Assembly (NCBI GenBank): GCA_018806915.1 | Contig: JAGKQI010000096.1 | Span: 744,001 to 808,000 of the forward strand | Direction: 5' to 3' | Origin: Phytophthora colocasiae | Taxonomy: Eukaryota; Oomycota; Peronosporomycetes; Peronosporales; Peronosporaceae | Length of the DNA: 64,000 bases | Part shown: piece by piece, positions 52,461 to 64,000 of the stretch | Layout of the letters: every line of letters begins with the position of its first letter | How positions within the stretch are numbered: the first letter of the stretch is position 1 | Translations under genes and position numbers: made by a program | The notes under the pieces: generated by a model | What the model was told of the DNA's origin: nothing | The model's database searches: none | The model's input: only the letters and a program-made list of their open reading frames with translations

Positions 52461-54216
52461 GTGGATATTCGTAAATGACACAATGATGAAGGCTCACTAT
52501 CTGAGGGTGTGGATTCGCATTGTTGTGTAGTCCTGTGCCGTAGCTGATATTAAATACTGGGCGTCTAGTGTTTTTCAAACGCGAGCGATAATTGATGAGC
52601 AGAAGGATCCAACCCCGTATGCTTTTAAAAAAAACACACCACATACCACTGGCGGTGAGAGTGCCTCAAAACTTCAACATGAAGGAGGTTTAACCTGACA
52701 AACTGTGTTGGGTCAGCGTATAGCTCTAGTGACAGTGCAGTCTGCGCTGCCTAAAAAACGGTACCCCATCAGACTCGAACGTAGTCTTACACTTGATTTT
52801 GCGTAGTCACTACATCAAGCGCTGTACAAGTGCATATCCATCTCAGCGCCGACTTGAAAAAGCGGCGGGCCACTATGATGGGGCTCAATCTAAAGCCGCC
52901 GGGTGGTAGCTACCGCGTTCAATTTCACGGAAACTCCACAGACGCGACTATCTGTCTCCGAAGCCGATTGGCTTCACCATAGTCGGCAAGAAAGATGCAC
53001 CACGGACGTCATGGGCCATGGACCATGCCGCTCGTCAAATCAACATGTTCAATGTTCAAGTGACGCAACGTCCATCGCATCAAGGACTGCAACTTCTTAG
53101 GCATGAACAACGCAGCTGACGCAGCGCTCAATACGGCACGAGATGCAACAACCGAGCCGTGGATGTGGCGGCCTTGGACGAACACTTTGACATCCTAGAG
53201 TCCCTGTAAGGGTGTGGCGTTTGCACGCTGGATGTGGCGTGGCCGAGGACTACTTGGCAATCGTCGATAGGCTCTTTCTGCTACCCGGGTACCAGGCGAC
53301 GCACTTGATGCGTATCGCCCAGCTAACTCGCAGTGGGAAGTAGACAAGAAAACGGAGCTAACGGAAGCAGTAGTTTCGACAAGTTGGCTTTGAAAGACCA
53401 ATGTCAGTGTCGTTGCTCATTTTTGGGGTGTGAGATCTGTCGCTCTACATGGTGAGCCTGTGTTGCTATGATAGCTAGTAGAACATGTATATTGATACCA
53501 GTACTAAGTGTGCTACTTCATTGGGTCAAACTTTGGGATTGATACCTAATTTGTTGCTGTAGAAACCTGCAGAAAAATGTGCTGAGCGATTGGAGTTTTG
53601 TTAAGGGTTAGTTACGTGGTAAGCGCACTCGATTATTACATAAGCAATGCTCATTCAAAGCGGAAACCATGGAGCTGCAGCCGCTACTAGTATATGTAGA
53701 CACTAAGACGCGTTTAAGGGCTCGTTTTGGCGCCTTGTCGAGCAAGCATAACGACGTTGTTCCTATGATCGTGAATGTCTTCACGTTATTCAGAAGAGCA
53801 ACTTCAACGTCGCTGGAGTTGAAGTTTCTGTATGCTTTTTTTATTAAAGTGCCTCGAGAACTATGTTGCACTGATTGGGAAGCTGTTGCACTTCAACGTC
53901 GTGGATATATGTATGAGCTGACCGGGTCGCATATTGATCCATCGCTGGGGCGGTGACACTGCCAGGCATACCATATCCACCAGAGTCGCTCTGTAAAAAA
54001 AACCTTGCTCACCGTGGTGCTCGCTCATCGTTAGGTTAGGGATACACGCAAGTGAATGCAAACTATAGCTAGTAGTGTCCGAGGCGTCCAATATTTTCCA
54101 TAAGGCATTCATTATGCTGGGGTGATAGAACGAAGTTTGACGGAGCAGATTTTGCGTAGCTCATATTTCAATTTGCCAGCAACGAGCATCCAGCGACCAA
54201 GGCTTCTGCAACTGCA
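52461..54216. other. Gene-poor stretch
   Basis: 1.75 kb. Around 52.9-53.2 kb frame-shifting fragments (TIVGKKDAPRTSWAMDHAAR, NNAADAALNTARDATTEPW) look like a decayed gene on the plus strand but no family was recognised. Nothing supported elsewhere. Confidence 0.45.
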
Positions 54217-54957
54217 ATGTTTGCACCACGCAACCTCAAGGCTCACGGTCATGTTGAGCTCCACCGAGCGTTCTCGACGCTTGAAGCAAACCGTTTGCGG
54301 TCACTCGCTCGATCCGAAGATTTCTGGCTCCCGGATACTTGGGACGGTGTCCTCATCGACGATCATCGAAGTCGTGCGGCACTCCCTGACGATACTGCGC
54401 GTGAGCTCACAATTGGTCTGGAGAAATTCATCAAGACCTTTTTTCCTGTGGCTACTGCGGCGGAGTGGGAATTTGTTAAGACAAGATCTGGGGCTCAGGA
54501 CCAGCTCGTGCGACGCGAGTATGTGCCTGTGGTGTCTGGTAGAGCGGCCATGAATGTGTGCTCTCTCCCTGGGTCCGTCCTTATTGCTCTAGAGGACAAC
54601 ACATTTTTGTATGGATATGGGTGGAATCATCACATCGCCATGCAATCCAACCGGAAGCTTATCCGGCTTAACAAGGGCGACCTCATTCTATTCCGAGGCG
54701 ACTTCATTTTTTCACTGGCGGGGTGTCAACGCAGCAACGTGTGTGTTCATGGGATCCTCGATACTCCGCGTTACGCTCGACAGGTCACTCATGTTCCTGA
54801 TTTCGTTGAGGTGGAAGACGACACTCGCCCTGTTGATGAGAAGTTTTGCTTCGTTTGGAACTGTCCGTTCCGGAGCAGCGGGGCGACCTCGCTTCGGAAG
54901 CACCTGAACCGTTACCATGGAATGTTTTTCAACTCCGTGCGCCCGACACTTGACTAA
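54217..54957 (+). CDS. Beta-helix (2OG-oxygenase-like) plus C2H2 zinc-finger protein
   Basis: 246 aa, intronless. Residues 1-180 have the sequence pattern of a double-stranded beta-helix: LNKGDLILFRGDFIFSLAG followed by NVCVHGILDTP, where 2OG-Fe(II) dioxygenases and relatives have G-D-x-x-x-F-R-G-D-x-x-H-x-G and N-x-R-x-H. The expected iron-binding His after RGD is Phe here, so catalysis is doubtful. The C-terminus has one C2H2 finger (CFVWNCPF...LRKHLNRYHG). A nucleic-acid-directed role is plausible. Such genes are commonly mobile-element-associated, but no element boundary was found. Family assignment is tentative. Confidence 0.6.
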   Translation: MFAPRNLKAHGHVELHRAFSTLEANRLRSLARSEDFWLPDTWDGVLIDDHRSRAALPDDTARELTIGLEKFIKTFFPVATAAEWEFVKTRSGAQDQLVRREYVPVVSGRAAMNVCSLPGSVLIALEDNTFLYGYGWNHHIAMQSNRKLIRLNKGDLILFRGDFIFSLAGCQRSNVCVHGILDTPRYARQVTHVPDFVEVEDDTRPVDEKFCFVWNCPFRSSGATSLRKHLNRYHGMFFNSVRPTLD

Positions 54958-55229
54958 CGGTGCACAGGAGGGGTCTACAAAGCTAGTTACGTCTTCTTAG
55001 GGTTTCTGTTTAGTTTTTCATACTGCTGTGATGCGTGTAGTACAGAAGCTTTGCAACCCCTGTCAATATATGTTCCTTTTACCATTTCTCCAGCGTAAAC
55101 TATGCCGAGTGATACAACTATGGAATTCATGTGCTAAGCCCCCTGACAAGACCAGCAAGCGGTGCGAAGAGCACGGCTGTGGAGAGGGAGAAAGAACCTG
55201 TATATGTTAAAAGTGACCATGACTTCACA
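54958..55229. other. Intergenic, nothing recognised
   Basis: No coding or repeat feature seen. Confidence 0.5.
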
Positions 55230-55990
55230 CCAAATGCGAGACATCTTTATCCGTTCTATTCGGTTGCTAGGCACCCTTCCCAAGTTTGTCTGCCTGTTCG
55301 AACCGCTTAGGCATGCTCTTCTTCATCAAGTTCTGAATGCTGCCGTTCTTATACCAGCCGATCCGGTCGTCGTTGAACGTGTGGCTTACCGTGATGTCGA
55401 ACGGAGCGGTACCAAGGGCGGGCGTCACGAACAGGGTCAGCGGCTTGCCAGGGCGTGACGATTTGCAGACCGAGGATGCCGACCCTGCCGTTGCCCGAGA
55501 TCTTGTTGTAGTCCGCCGGATTGGCGAACGTCAACGTCAGCATACCCTGCTTGTTCAGGTTCGTCTCACTCACGATCACGGTGCATTCACTAAGGTGACG
55601 TTGCCCCAGCGCAGCCTGCTCATGCAGCTGCCCTCACCGTAGTTCTCGTCACCAATCACACTTTAGCTGACACCGTTCGCCTTGCACTGGTTGGCGACTT
55701 GGCGAACTCACCCGTAAACTAGTTCAGCACGCTGTTCGTCGTTCTCAGCGTTCTCGGCACCGACAGAGGTTGTGTCGAAGTGGCCGCGGTACTTGAGCAA
55801 CGGTCCAGCCATACCGATGTGGTTGGTAGTGCACTTGCCCTTCTCCAGGATCGGCACCGGCATATCAACCGTATCCTTGTCATCCCACTCGTCGAACACG
55901 TACAGGAACGCCAAATGCTCACTCTTTGGTTCAATGTTCAAGTCCAGACCGTTTCACCGCTGAGATCGACACAACGGGTCAAGTCCTTGT
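55230..55990 (-). pseudogene. Decayed gene of unknown family
   Basis: GC-rich codon usage persists across three frames on the minus strand. Recognisable stretches include EPKSEHLAFLYVFDEWDDKD, GPLLKYRGHFDTTS, GMLTLTFANPADYNKISGNG and APFDITVSHTFNDDRIGWYK. At least three stops (TGA, TAA, TGA near 55710, 55664 and 55582) and two frame changes break it. The pattern of alternating strands suggests a beta-sandwich, perhaps a secreted or carbohydrate-related protein, but I do not recognise it. No start could be set. Confidence 0.55.
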
Positions 55991-56141
55991 GGCTATAGTT
56001 CGTGCACGACCAAACCGTTCACTGCACTCAACAATCCGAGTTTTACTTAATTGAGTCGGGGATCAACGCACCCTGACGGTGTTCGGTCACAACAGATTTA
56101 TTGTTACCATTTGATTAATGTATTTCATGGAACGAACACGG

Positions 56142-59100
56142 TTATGAATTATGTAGTCGAGCAATAGTTTCGCAGCTGAGGCGCTCGAGACGAGCCTCTT
56201 CATCGATTGCAGCTTGCGGGGGTCGGGCCCAAGCAATTATATCGCTCGTTAGATGTGATAGTGCTGCAAAAGCAGATCTGCTTGTTACACGCGACACCAA
56301 TAGGTAGGGCTGTTCCTTCTTGTTCGCAAAAGAGTTACTAGACAGCCACTCTGTCACCACCATGCTGTTCAAAGTCTCCCCCTGTACCTTGTACACGGTA
56401 GAAGACACGGCACACACTAACGGGAACTGCTGAATCCGAGTGGACAGAGAACGGGGTACACCGCCGACAACCCCAGCAAGAGAAATATTGCAGGCGCCGT
56501 AGCCTTCGCTGTCGAAGAACAGGGGGAATATGTTTCGGTCAACACTACCTAGCATTGGACTGGCGTCTGGACCGCGATCAAGTCGGACAAGCACTGCAGG
56601 TGGAGGCAAACTGGGAACTTTCACCGTCATGTCGGCAACGCTGTCATGAACTAGTCGAAATGTCGTGCCAGGTTGAAAGCAAATAGCCTCTAAACGACCA
56701 AGAGTCCCGTTCGCGACCATTTTTGCTGGTCGAATGTTTTGCGTAATTTGTATTGGCATACCGACGATCAAGTCCAGGTATGGAGCCATGCGACCAAATC
56801 TGGAGTCCGGAAGCGCCATAATGTCTCGCACTCGGCCGTGCGGAGCCCAGATAGCTTACCCTTGAAGTTTGCTACCACACGAACTGGATACTCACCTTTC
56901 GGTAGTATCTTTGCTGCTGTTGAAATGTATAGGTTGTTGATCGACGTTCTTGTTGAGTTGTCCGGGGTCACGAAAGTATCATAAGTTTGTTGAGTAGCTA
57001 CTTCCTGTATAGCATCCTCAGATGTCAAGACCCGCGAATTAATTATGTGTACAAATTCAGGAGTCCAGACACCGAAGCGCGCCTGCTGACAACCACGACC
57101 CCATTCTGGATCCGCTTTGAACCGAACCGAGTCTTTCAAGATCACGACATTCTTAAATTCGCACCAGAGCTGATAGCCAGCGAGCTCGTCTGCTGACATA
57201 TTTGTCTTTGTAGAAGGGTTTTTATATAGCGGTTCTCCCCCCACCGGAGGCAACTGCAAAAAGTCGCCAACTAGCACCACGTGAACACCACCAAACGGAA
57301 CATCAAAAACTCTCTTCGCAATACGTAAGCGCTTGTCTAGCTGTGAAAGCTGGTACTTCTTCATCATAGAAACCTCATCGATAATAATTAGATCGAGTTT
57401 TGCAATCTCATCGCTTGCGCTCTTCTTTCGAATTTGCAACAGAAATCCTGCTAAAGTTCGCCCCCCAATGAGTGTCGCTGCTTTACCAGTCAGTGCCGTC
57501 TTAACAACACACTCGGAACGGCTCCAGCTTCCGTAAAGTGCCTGGACAGACTCTACGATTCGACTCTTCCCTGTACCTCCTTCACCCCCCAGGAACATAA
57601 GAAGCTGGCTGTCACGCAGTACCGAATTTAGCGTCTCGCCTGCATCATAGGACTCCTCTGCAAGTCTCCATCTCGTTAGTAAGGCTTTCCCTATCATTTG
57701 AAAAGCCCAGTGTTGTCTCTCGTTCAGGGTGAATGCAGCTGAAGTATCTGAAATACTAGCGAAATTTTTTACCACCTTAGGATCATGCGATAAAGCTGTC
57801 GAAGGCTGCCAGGTCATATTAGACCCAACTAGAGAGCTATCCAGCAGCTCCACCACCTCTGTACAGTGATCGGGCATTGTTGTTGGGTCCAGACTCAAAG
57901 TCAACGCATTGTCAGTGTGAACATCTTTTACCCACTTTCTCATAGAAGGGATGGGCGGTAGTTCTGAAGTTGGCAATGCCGAATATGGCCCCAGTGTCGA
58001 GTTTTCAGCAACACCCCGTAGCATTTCTCGGTTCTTAAAAAGGTCCATCATGTATGCAATTTTTCTGTCAGGGTTTGGTGATGTTGGACAAGCAGCCGGG
58101 TGCAGTGTCGAACTCTCCAAGATGGCGTCTGGATCGCCTTCTAGCTCCCACATCTGGAGTAGCCCTCTATTTTCCTCATCCTCTTCAAGCAAATCAACAT
58201 CGTCTAGATCGTCGGCAACAAACAGATCATCGTTTTCGTCATTTGAGTCATCGTCAGAATCGGTATTAAAATCACCCTGTTCAGCTGCAACTGCTGCTTC
58301 CCTTCGTAATTTTGCCCTCTCGAACCCACTATAATAATCAGCCATGTTATCCATAATGGTTCGAGTAAATTCACTACACTGGGGTGTCCACTGCTCGTAG
58401 GCATCGATCCACCTTTGTTCATCGAAGCATTCAGCACAACCAATGAGATCGTCCAGGTCTCGAAATGGCTTGAAGAGAACAAAGGCAAGCACCGCGTACT
58501 TGCATTTCTTCTCTGTTGTTGCTTCTCCTACAGTGTTGGGCATCCGGAAGTTTTGAACGACTGGTACAACCTCTTTGTACCGTTTTCCTAAACAGTGTGC
58601 TGCGCTTAGAGGGTGACCACAAGCGAAGCTTAGCCTATTACTCGAAGCTCGCGCGTGCTTTTTTCTGAAGTACCACATAGAAAACTCGTACAAGTTTAAC
58701 TCCTCAAGCATCTTGGGCCGGAAAATGTAGTCGTCAAGATAGGATACAGCACGAAAAATTTTTTTTTAGCTTCATCAGCATCGTTGACAAGGTTGCAGGA
58801 ATAATCGTCTAATCTCATTAGCTGTCGAATCACATCTCCAAGAGGCAATGACGTACACTTTGCGCTCGAGTAGCAACACGATCCACGGTAAATGTAGAGA
58901 GCTGCTAGAGGTCCTGCAATTTCCTGGCGGTTGGTCAAATTATAGATGAGGGCAGCGACGCGCTTACGAGCGACAACGTGTTGATTAGGAGCAGATAAAC
59001 CAGCAGCAATCTCTTCGACACTTTCACGTATCTGTCGTCTCTTCAACGCGGCCACAGCAACAGCCACTTGCGAATCCAATCGTTTTTGCTGCTTCGTTAC

Positions 59101-62100
59101 ATATTTACAGCAGTAGTGTATTCGCTCGGTAGCATCGCTGCCGCCTAACAGGATCTGGATGTCGTGATTACATCTAAATGTGGCCATTATCTCGTAATTA
59201 AATCCATTTACAAATTCATGTCCGAGAGTCCGTTTTAGCTCCACGCCAGACGATTTAAACGAGGTGGCGTCGAAGCGCGGGCGAGGAAAACGGTAGCGAC
59301 AGAAAGAGTCGTTCGCTGTAACCACAGATTGCTTGAAGCAGCTAGTTGTGTGGCACCAAAGGTGTTGATTGACCAACACAACCCAAGCGGAAACCATGTA
59401 GTTTAGAGATTGCTTCGATAATCGAGCATCGGTGGAAAACGGTGGTAACGCTTCAATTAGTCTTGCCAATGCGTCATTGCGGAAAGGATCGTCATCGGCT
59501 TTGCATAGAGCCATCTGACGGCGATTCGCCTGCTCGAGCAGCTCTGATGTCCCGTCACGAATCGATGTCTCGCTGCAAAAGCTTGCATGAACTGACTCGC
59601 GATCACAAACTTTATTTACAGCATGCTGCTTTGAGTTCCGGCACTTTATCTCCAGGCGAGCCTGATCCTCGATTTCGTGAGCAGATAGATGACGCTCCCA
59701 TGGAGGCCAAAACGTTGGTCGGGCCTTTAGCAGAGCATTTCGGATGACGTGTTGCGAACTGAATTTCGCACCGCAGCAGCTACACTCCGCTAACACTGGC
59801 TCCACTACATGGCGCCTAAATCGAGCTGGGGGATGACTGCTTTGCAGTTTCTTGCGGGATTGGTCTGGAATTGGTAGGGCAACGAGGTTATCAAACGTAG
59901 CACCACACTTAGAACAGCCGCATTCATCAAGAGGAATAGGCAGGTCATTTCGAACGACACTATCGGCGTATGAAGTCACGAGCTGGCAAAACTCTTTGCC
60001 CAGAGAAGAATTCAATAGTTTTTCCGTAGCAATTGAGTTTTGAGGGCAGTTGTCTAGCCATATAAGAAAGTGAATGTGTAGAGTACCCCGGCCCTGCGTT
60101 TCGACCATACCAAAGAAAGCCTTGACGTCTCCAAACAGGCCGCGAAACGGTAGTCGTTTGTGCGTGGTAGGATCCATACCTAATGCACATCGAATAAATG
60201 CATCAACCTGCCGAATGAAGAGGCGAGCCGAAGCACAATCATTCCCTTTGCTTGGTTCTCGTAGCTCTGTTATACTGGGTAGACGAGCCTCCAGGATGTC
60301 AAAAAGTGTATCAAGCGATGCAATCCCCGTATACTGTGCCAACACCAAAGAATTGTCGGTGTTGGGGGTCAACGTAATGAAGAGAGCCGGCTGTCCGAAT
60401 CTAGCCTGATAGGCAAAGGCTTTGTGTCGACACTGAGCTCGTTCGGCATTACTTCCCCAGACAGATCGAGTGCCTATTTCGACTGTCTTTAGAAACCGTT
60501 GAGCAACAGTGTCCTCCGACGATTTCCATGGTAAGCACCCTTGGCGCCGCCTCTCATTTTCGAGTAATGCCTTGCCCAACTGTTCCGCGCTGAGGTTTTC
60601 GTAGCCTTCCAGAAGATGTGGAAAGCGTTGGCATCGTATGTGGTTTTGAATATACATGTTGTTCAACGAGATTCGATCGAACGCAACCAGTAAGAAAAGC
60701 TCATCTTCAGCAAACTGAAGCCCGCTCAGCATAGAATAGTATTTGGTGCATTCTTGCACCGATACACTAATCCGTCGGTGCTCTCCAGGACCTCCCCGGC
60801 CAAACGGGAATAGATGGGGAAACATTCGGGCCAGCAGATCACCAGAAATGTCATTTGCAATGTGATTAGATCTGCGGATCTCAAATTCACGTTCTCCACT
60901 TTCATTTGCATTAACCGCAGTCAGATTGGCGTGCTTTACAGCGGGCATACCATCATCCGATAAAGATATGCGCCTCTCAATCATTCTGCACTCGTTTTCT
61001 TCACCCACCACACGCCAAGCGTCAGAGTCACCGCGAACGCTTTGTTGCTCTCCATTCATCTCATCATCTAATTTACCATCAAGATCTGGAATGTGCTCCA
61101 CAAATATTTGCTCGACACGATCATCAGTAAAACCACGATTTTTCATCACATCTTCATCTCCCGATATATCGGCGTACAAATGATTGTGTGACTTGTAAAA
61201 CCCAAACACATCTCGAACCGATTTGTTTCTGATTCGATGCAACTTGCGAACTTGGTCAACTTGCCCCGCGGTAAACTCGCCAACCATCACAACGCGATAC
61301 GAGGACACTCCAGCTAGCGACCGCGGTAGCAACGATATTGGCGGGCCCGGTGTACAGTCAAACGCAATGCAGTGCGACCGTATGCACCGATGGCGGCCAC
61401 CCCGCATCACTCGAGTCAGGGCTACAACACTCGCCAATTGTGTGATGAACCGTTCTGGCAGTGTTAAGTCTCGTAGCTGTTCCGGAAGTCTCCCAACAAA
61501 GAATCCATTTGCTATCGCAAATTTCGGTAGTCTGCCGTGCTGAATATTGATGTCACACTCCTTGCACACCAATAGCCACGAGCGTAGGGAATTATCTTCA
61601 TCGGTGTAGGTCTGTATCGCACGGGGAGATACCATAGCGCCATGAAGCGTAGTTAGATGATCCGGGGGACGATACTGATTAACTAGCGCTTCAGGTAGTT
61701 TGGACGTGTCCACGTGCAAAGCTTTCGTCATCATCGTGAGATAGTCAATCTCAGCGTCATTCACTCTGCGCGACACGCAACGCAGTACCAGGCGATCACA
61801 CGAAGCGCACACGCATTCGTCTAGACCTTCTGAACCGAGAGCCCTCCGCAGTTCCTTCATACAGTGTGCTCGCTCTCCAGAACTAAGCTCGTTGTCGAAT
61901 CGGCAAGCCTCGTTTTTGATATCCGTAGTGTGATTTTGTCGATACTGCTGCTGTCGAATACGATTCGATTTTTTCTTTTTTCCACAGGCACCAGCCTGGT
62001 TGTCCTCCTCCGCTGTCCTCACTTGGTCGTCCTCTGCGGCTTCGGTCACAACATCGTCACATTTACCAGCACCTGCTCCACCTTCACCTTCACCACCAAC

Positions 62101-62691
62101 GCTGGCGACTACTTCGCTTTGCCGCTTCGCTCGCTGCTTGAACCGGAACCGACGCTGTCGAATGCGGTTCGTCTCCTTGCGTCCCTCCTCCAGCAACCGC
62201 TTGACCTGGTTGTCAGCTACATCCTCCCCGGCTGTCCTCGCTTGCTCGTCCTCTGCAACTTCGTCACCTTCACCAGCGCATGCTCCGCCATCACCTCCAG
62301 CGTCGGTGACTACTGCGCTTGCCAACTTTGTGCGCTTCTTGAGCCGGAATCGGCGTACACGAATACGGTTCATCTCCTTTAGTCTCTCCTCTGTGGACTG
62401 TTCGATCCGATTGGTAGCACCATCGTCCTCTGCTGTCATCACCACTTGAACAGTTTCCGCAGCTGAAGTTAACCCTCCGGGAATGGAGCGAGAGTAAGGC
62501 GGATTCCCACTCAGCACGCTCTCAACATTATCTCCAGATGCACCCTGCTGATATACAAGCTGTTGTTTGGCTTTCCATGCTTTTACCTGTCGCTGCCGAT
62601 GTTTGTCTAGATGTTTCAGCAGGTCGCTTTCACTGTCATCACCATCCGAACTGTCATCTACTGCTCGCTTTCGTTTCACTGTGTTCATCAT
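56142..62691 (-). pseudogene. Helentron B Rep-helicase with two frameshifts
   Basis: About 2180 codons in three frames: 62691-58696, 58711-56768 and 56831-56142. It is a close relative of Helitron A. The N-terminus has three basic repeats of the form NRIR-x-RRFR-x-K-x-R (near residues 115, 175 and 245). The HUH motif TLHIHFLIWL, CCKYVTKQQ, Walker A GGEGGTGKSRIV, Walker B LIIIDEVSMM and HVVLVGDFLQLPP are all intact. The first break is in an A9T5 run (58754-58767) where one missing base restores FRAVSYLDDY. The second is near 56830-56850 (AECETLW for RDIMALP). Apart from these, no stop interrupts 6.5 kb. Confidence 0.9.
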
Positions 62692-63099
62692 CCACCAGCA
62701 ACACGGTAGATTAGCAACTGCGCTTCTCGTGAAGCCATGCAGCAGGTACCCACGGTCGTGTTATTATAAAAAGAGGACGTGCTCATCCTACTCGCAGTAG
62801 TAAACGTTGCTTCGGGAGATTGAAGATGGTGTCCTGTTATTATAAAAAACGGACGGTAGTGTGTTAGTTATTAACTGCGTTTCGGCCCTGTGCATACACT
62901 TTGAAAGAGATCTCAGCGCAAACGTGACAAACCATGTTCACTACCAGCAGCAATCTAGTAGCGGCAGGTGTATTCTCTAGCCGTGGCCTCTCCGCTCTTT
63001 GATCGCTGTTCCGCCTCCTCAGCATTAAGCTCGTCGGGCCATAAAAATGCATTTTGTATATATTGGTATCCCGGTTATTTTTAGGAAATCGTTTTAGCA
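62692..63099. other. Helentron B upstream region
   Basis: 408 bases, non-coding. TGTTATTATAAAAA occurs twice (near 62757 and 62834), possibly part of the element's 5' region. Confidence 0.45.
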
Positions 63100-64000
63100 T
63101 TACTGTCCCTTTTTGTGACTGTTAGGCCAAAGCGCTACACAATACACATTTCTTACGAACTGTGAAATGCAAAATACAACTGCATTACCTTTCGTATAAT
63201 CCAAGCACTCGCGTACCCCAGTTTTCATTTCCTCGAGAACATCATCAGGAATGAATCCAGCCAGGTTGGCAATCCGAAATGTGCTTGCACTATCTGGTAA
63301 ATCGTAAAAAAAATCGTTGGCTGACCAAGTTTTAACTGCATCGAGAAAAGGTCTGCACGTGCAGCGGTGCGTTCTTCGTTTGACCCCCAATATGAACGCA
63401 TACCAGTCGAGATACTGGAATATAACTCACGAATTGACCTGTCCACTTCTGGTGGTGGGGGAGGAGGAAGCTGTTCGGAAATCGCTTTCATTCTGTCGTG
63501 TTGATATTGAACATATCTTTTGAGTTCTTCACGCGAAACACTAGCAGACCGCTCCATAGATCCTGGTAACATTCTGGCCCGAATTGAGATAGCTTGCATG
63601 GAGTTGAGTCTAGCTAAAACATCAAAAGCCACCAGTGGAAACGAACGATGTTAAGCGAATCTTCGAGATGAGAGTCTTAAGCAGTATCGGATAAATTCCA
63701 ATAGACTAATAGGTACATTTCTCACTTCATCCAGTCCACGCCCGTAGGGGAACAATTCCGAAAACGAATTTGTCCAGAATGCAGGATCAAAATCAGATAA
63801 AATTCCAGGCGATCGGTAAACGGTTACACGAGACTTATTAAGAGCATGTTGAACTCCAGTAGGAACGTCGACAGATTTGAAATCACTGATCCACCCATCT
63901 GCAATTTGTTCACACAACTCGTCTTCTTCCGAAACTAATTGATACGCGGGTATTGGGGCATTATGCCTCCACATTGATCGATCTAACTCGTCAGATCCCA
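63100..64000 (-). pseudogene. Helitron E Rep N-terminal region, partial at window end
   Basis: Minus-strand pieces read SELFPYGRGLDEVRNVPISL, a TAA, then VAFDVLARLNSMQ, MRSYWGSNEERTAARADL, LGQPTIFF and DSASTFRIANLAG, which is the region before the HUH motif. A T8 run (63306-63313) carries a frameshift. The piece ends at DYTKG with a GTAATG donor (about 63189), so the rest would be in further exons that are not present below. The family is that of Helitron D, whose relic starts exactly after the corresponding intron. Confidence 0.8.

Noticed and set aside
52765..52795. tRNA-like GTTCGAGTC followed by a T run on the minus strand
   Set aside because: Loop is in the wrong register and no matching 5' half exists.
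55345..55960. Idea that the relic is a viral capsid-like jelly roll
   Set aside because: Strand pattern alone is not evidence; no recognisable motif.

Overview
The window looks like nuclear DNA of an oomycete, most likely a Phytophthora-type plant pathogen. Genes are compact. Introns are mostly 55-80 nt with GTACGT/GTAAGT donors and CTAAC/TACTAAT-like branch sites. A flagellar-type (zoospore) gene is present. The transposon content (helentron-type Helitrons, a TTAA piggyBac, a Fanzor gene, pogo and Copia relics) is typical of that group. The organism call is an inference; no rRNA, tRNA or species marker was seen.

Layout. 1-22 kb is a gene-dense housekeeping block: a five-exon STPGR (SHIPPO) flagellar protein (-), an intact Fanzor RNA-guided nuclease homologue (+), the ATP synthase assembly factor ATP10 (+), a Kelch-TM-RING-H2 ligase (-), a five-exon 1108-aa protein of unknown function (-), a DEK_C/double-SWIB chromatin protein (+), the nucleolar protein MPP10 (+), glutamate decarboxylase (+), a broken cyclophilin H fragment, a small protein of unknown family (-) and a five-exon SET-domain methyltransferase (+). 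Several splice sites were placed by hand because the joined frames restore family motifs.

22-49 kb is a transposon nest. It holds one Helitron/helentron with an uninterrupted 2022-aa Rep-helicase and an older canonical Helitron on the minus strand ending in hairpin+CTAG. A 5.3-kb piggyBac has jumped into that Helitron's helicase gene at TTAA and carries two passenger genes, a Myb/SANT-like gene and a DOT1-like methyltransferase. Pieces of Copia and pogo elements follow, then three 475-bp tandem repeats whose third copy holds a 940-bp GC-rich insert encoding a decayed nuclease-like protein, a chromodomain plus cysteine-protease-like relic, and another broken Helitron.

49-55 kb is a small gene island. 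It has a strongly divergent histone H4 (95 aa, tail shortened by 8 residues, only four lysines), a DUF6818-like Myb/SANT protein, a second member of the unknown small-protein family seen at 20 kb, and a beta-helix/zinc-finger protein. 55-64 kb is again mobile: a decayed secreted-looking relic, a second large helentron with two frameshifts, and the 5' part of a further Helitron running off the end.

The most interesting items are the intact Fanzor, the divergent H4 variant and the piggyBac carrying chromatin-type cargo. Many frameshifts in the Helitrons sit in homopolymer runs, so some 'broken' elements may be intact in the real genome.
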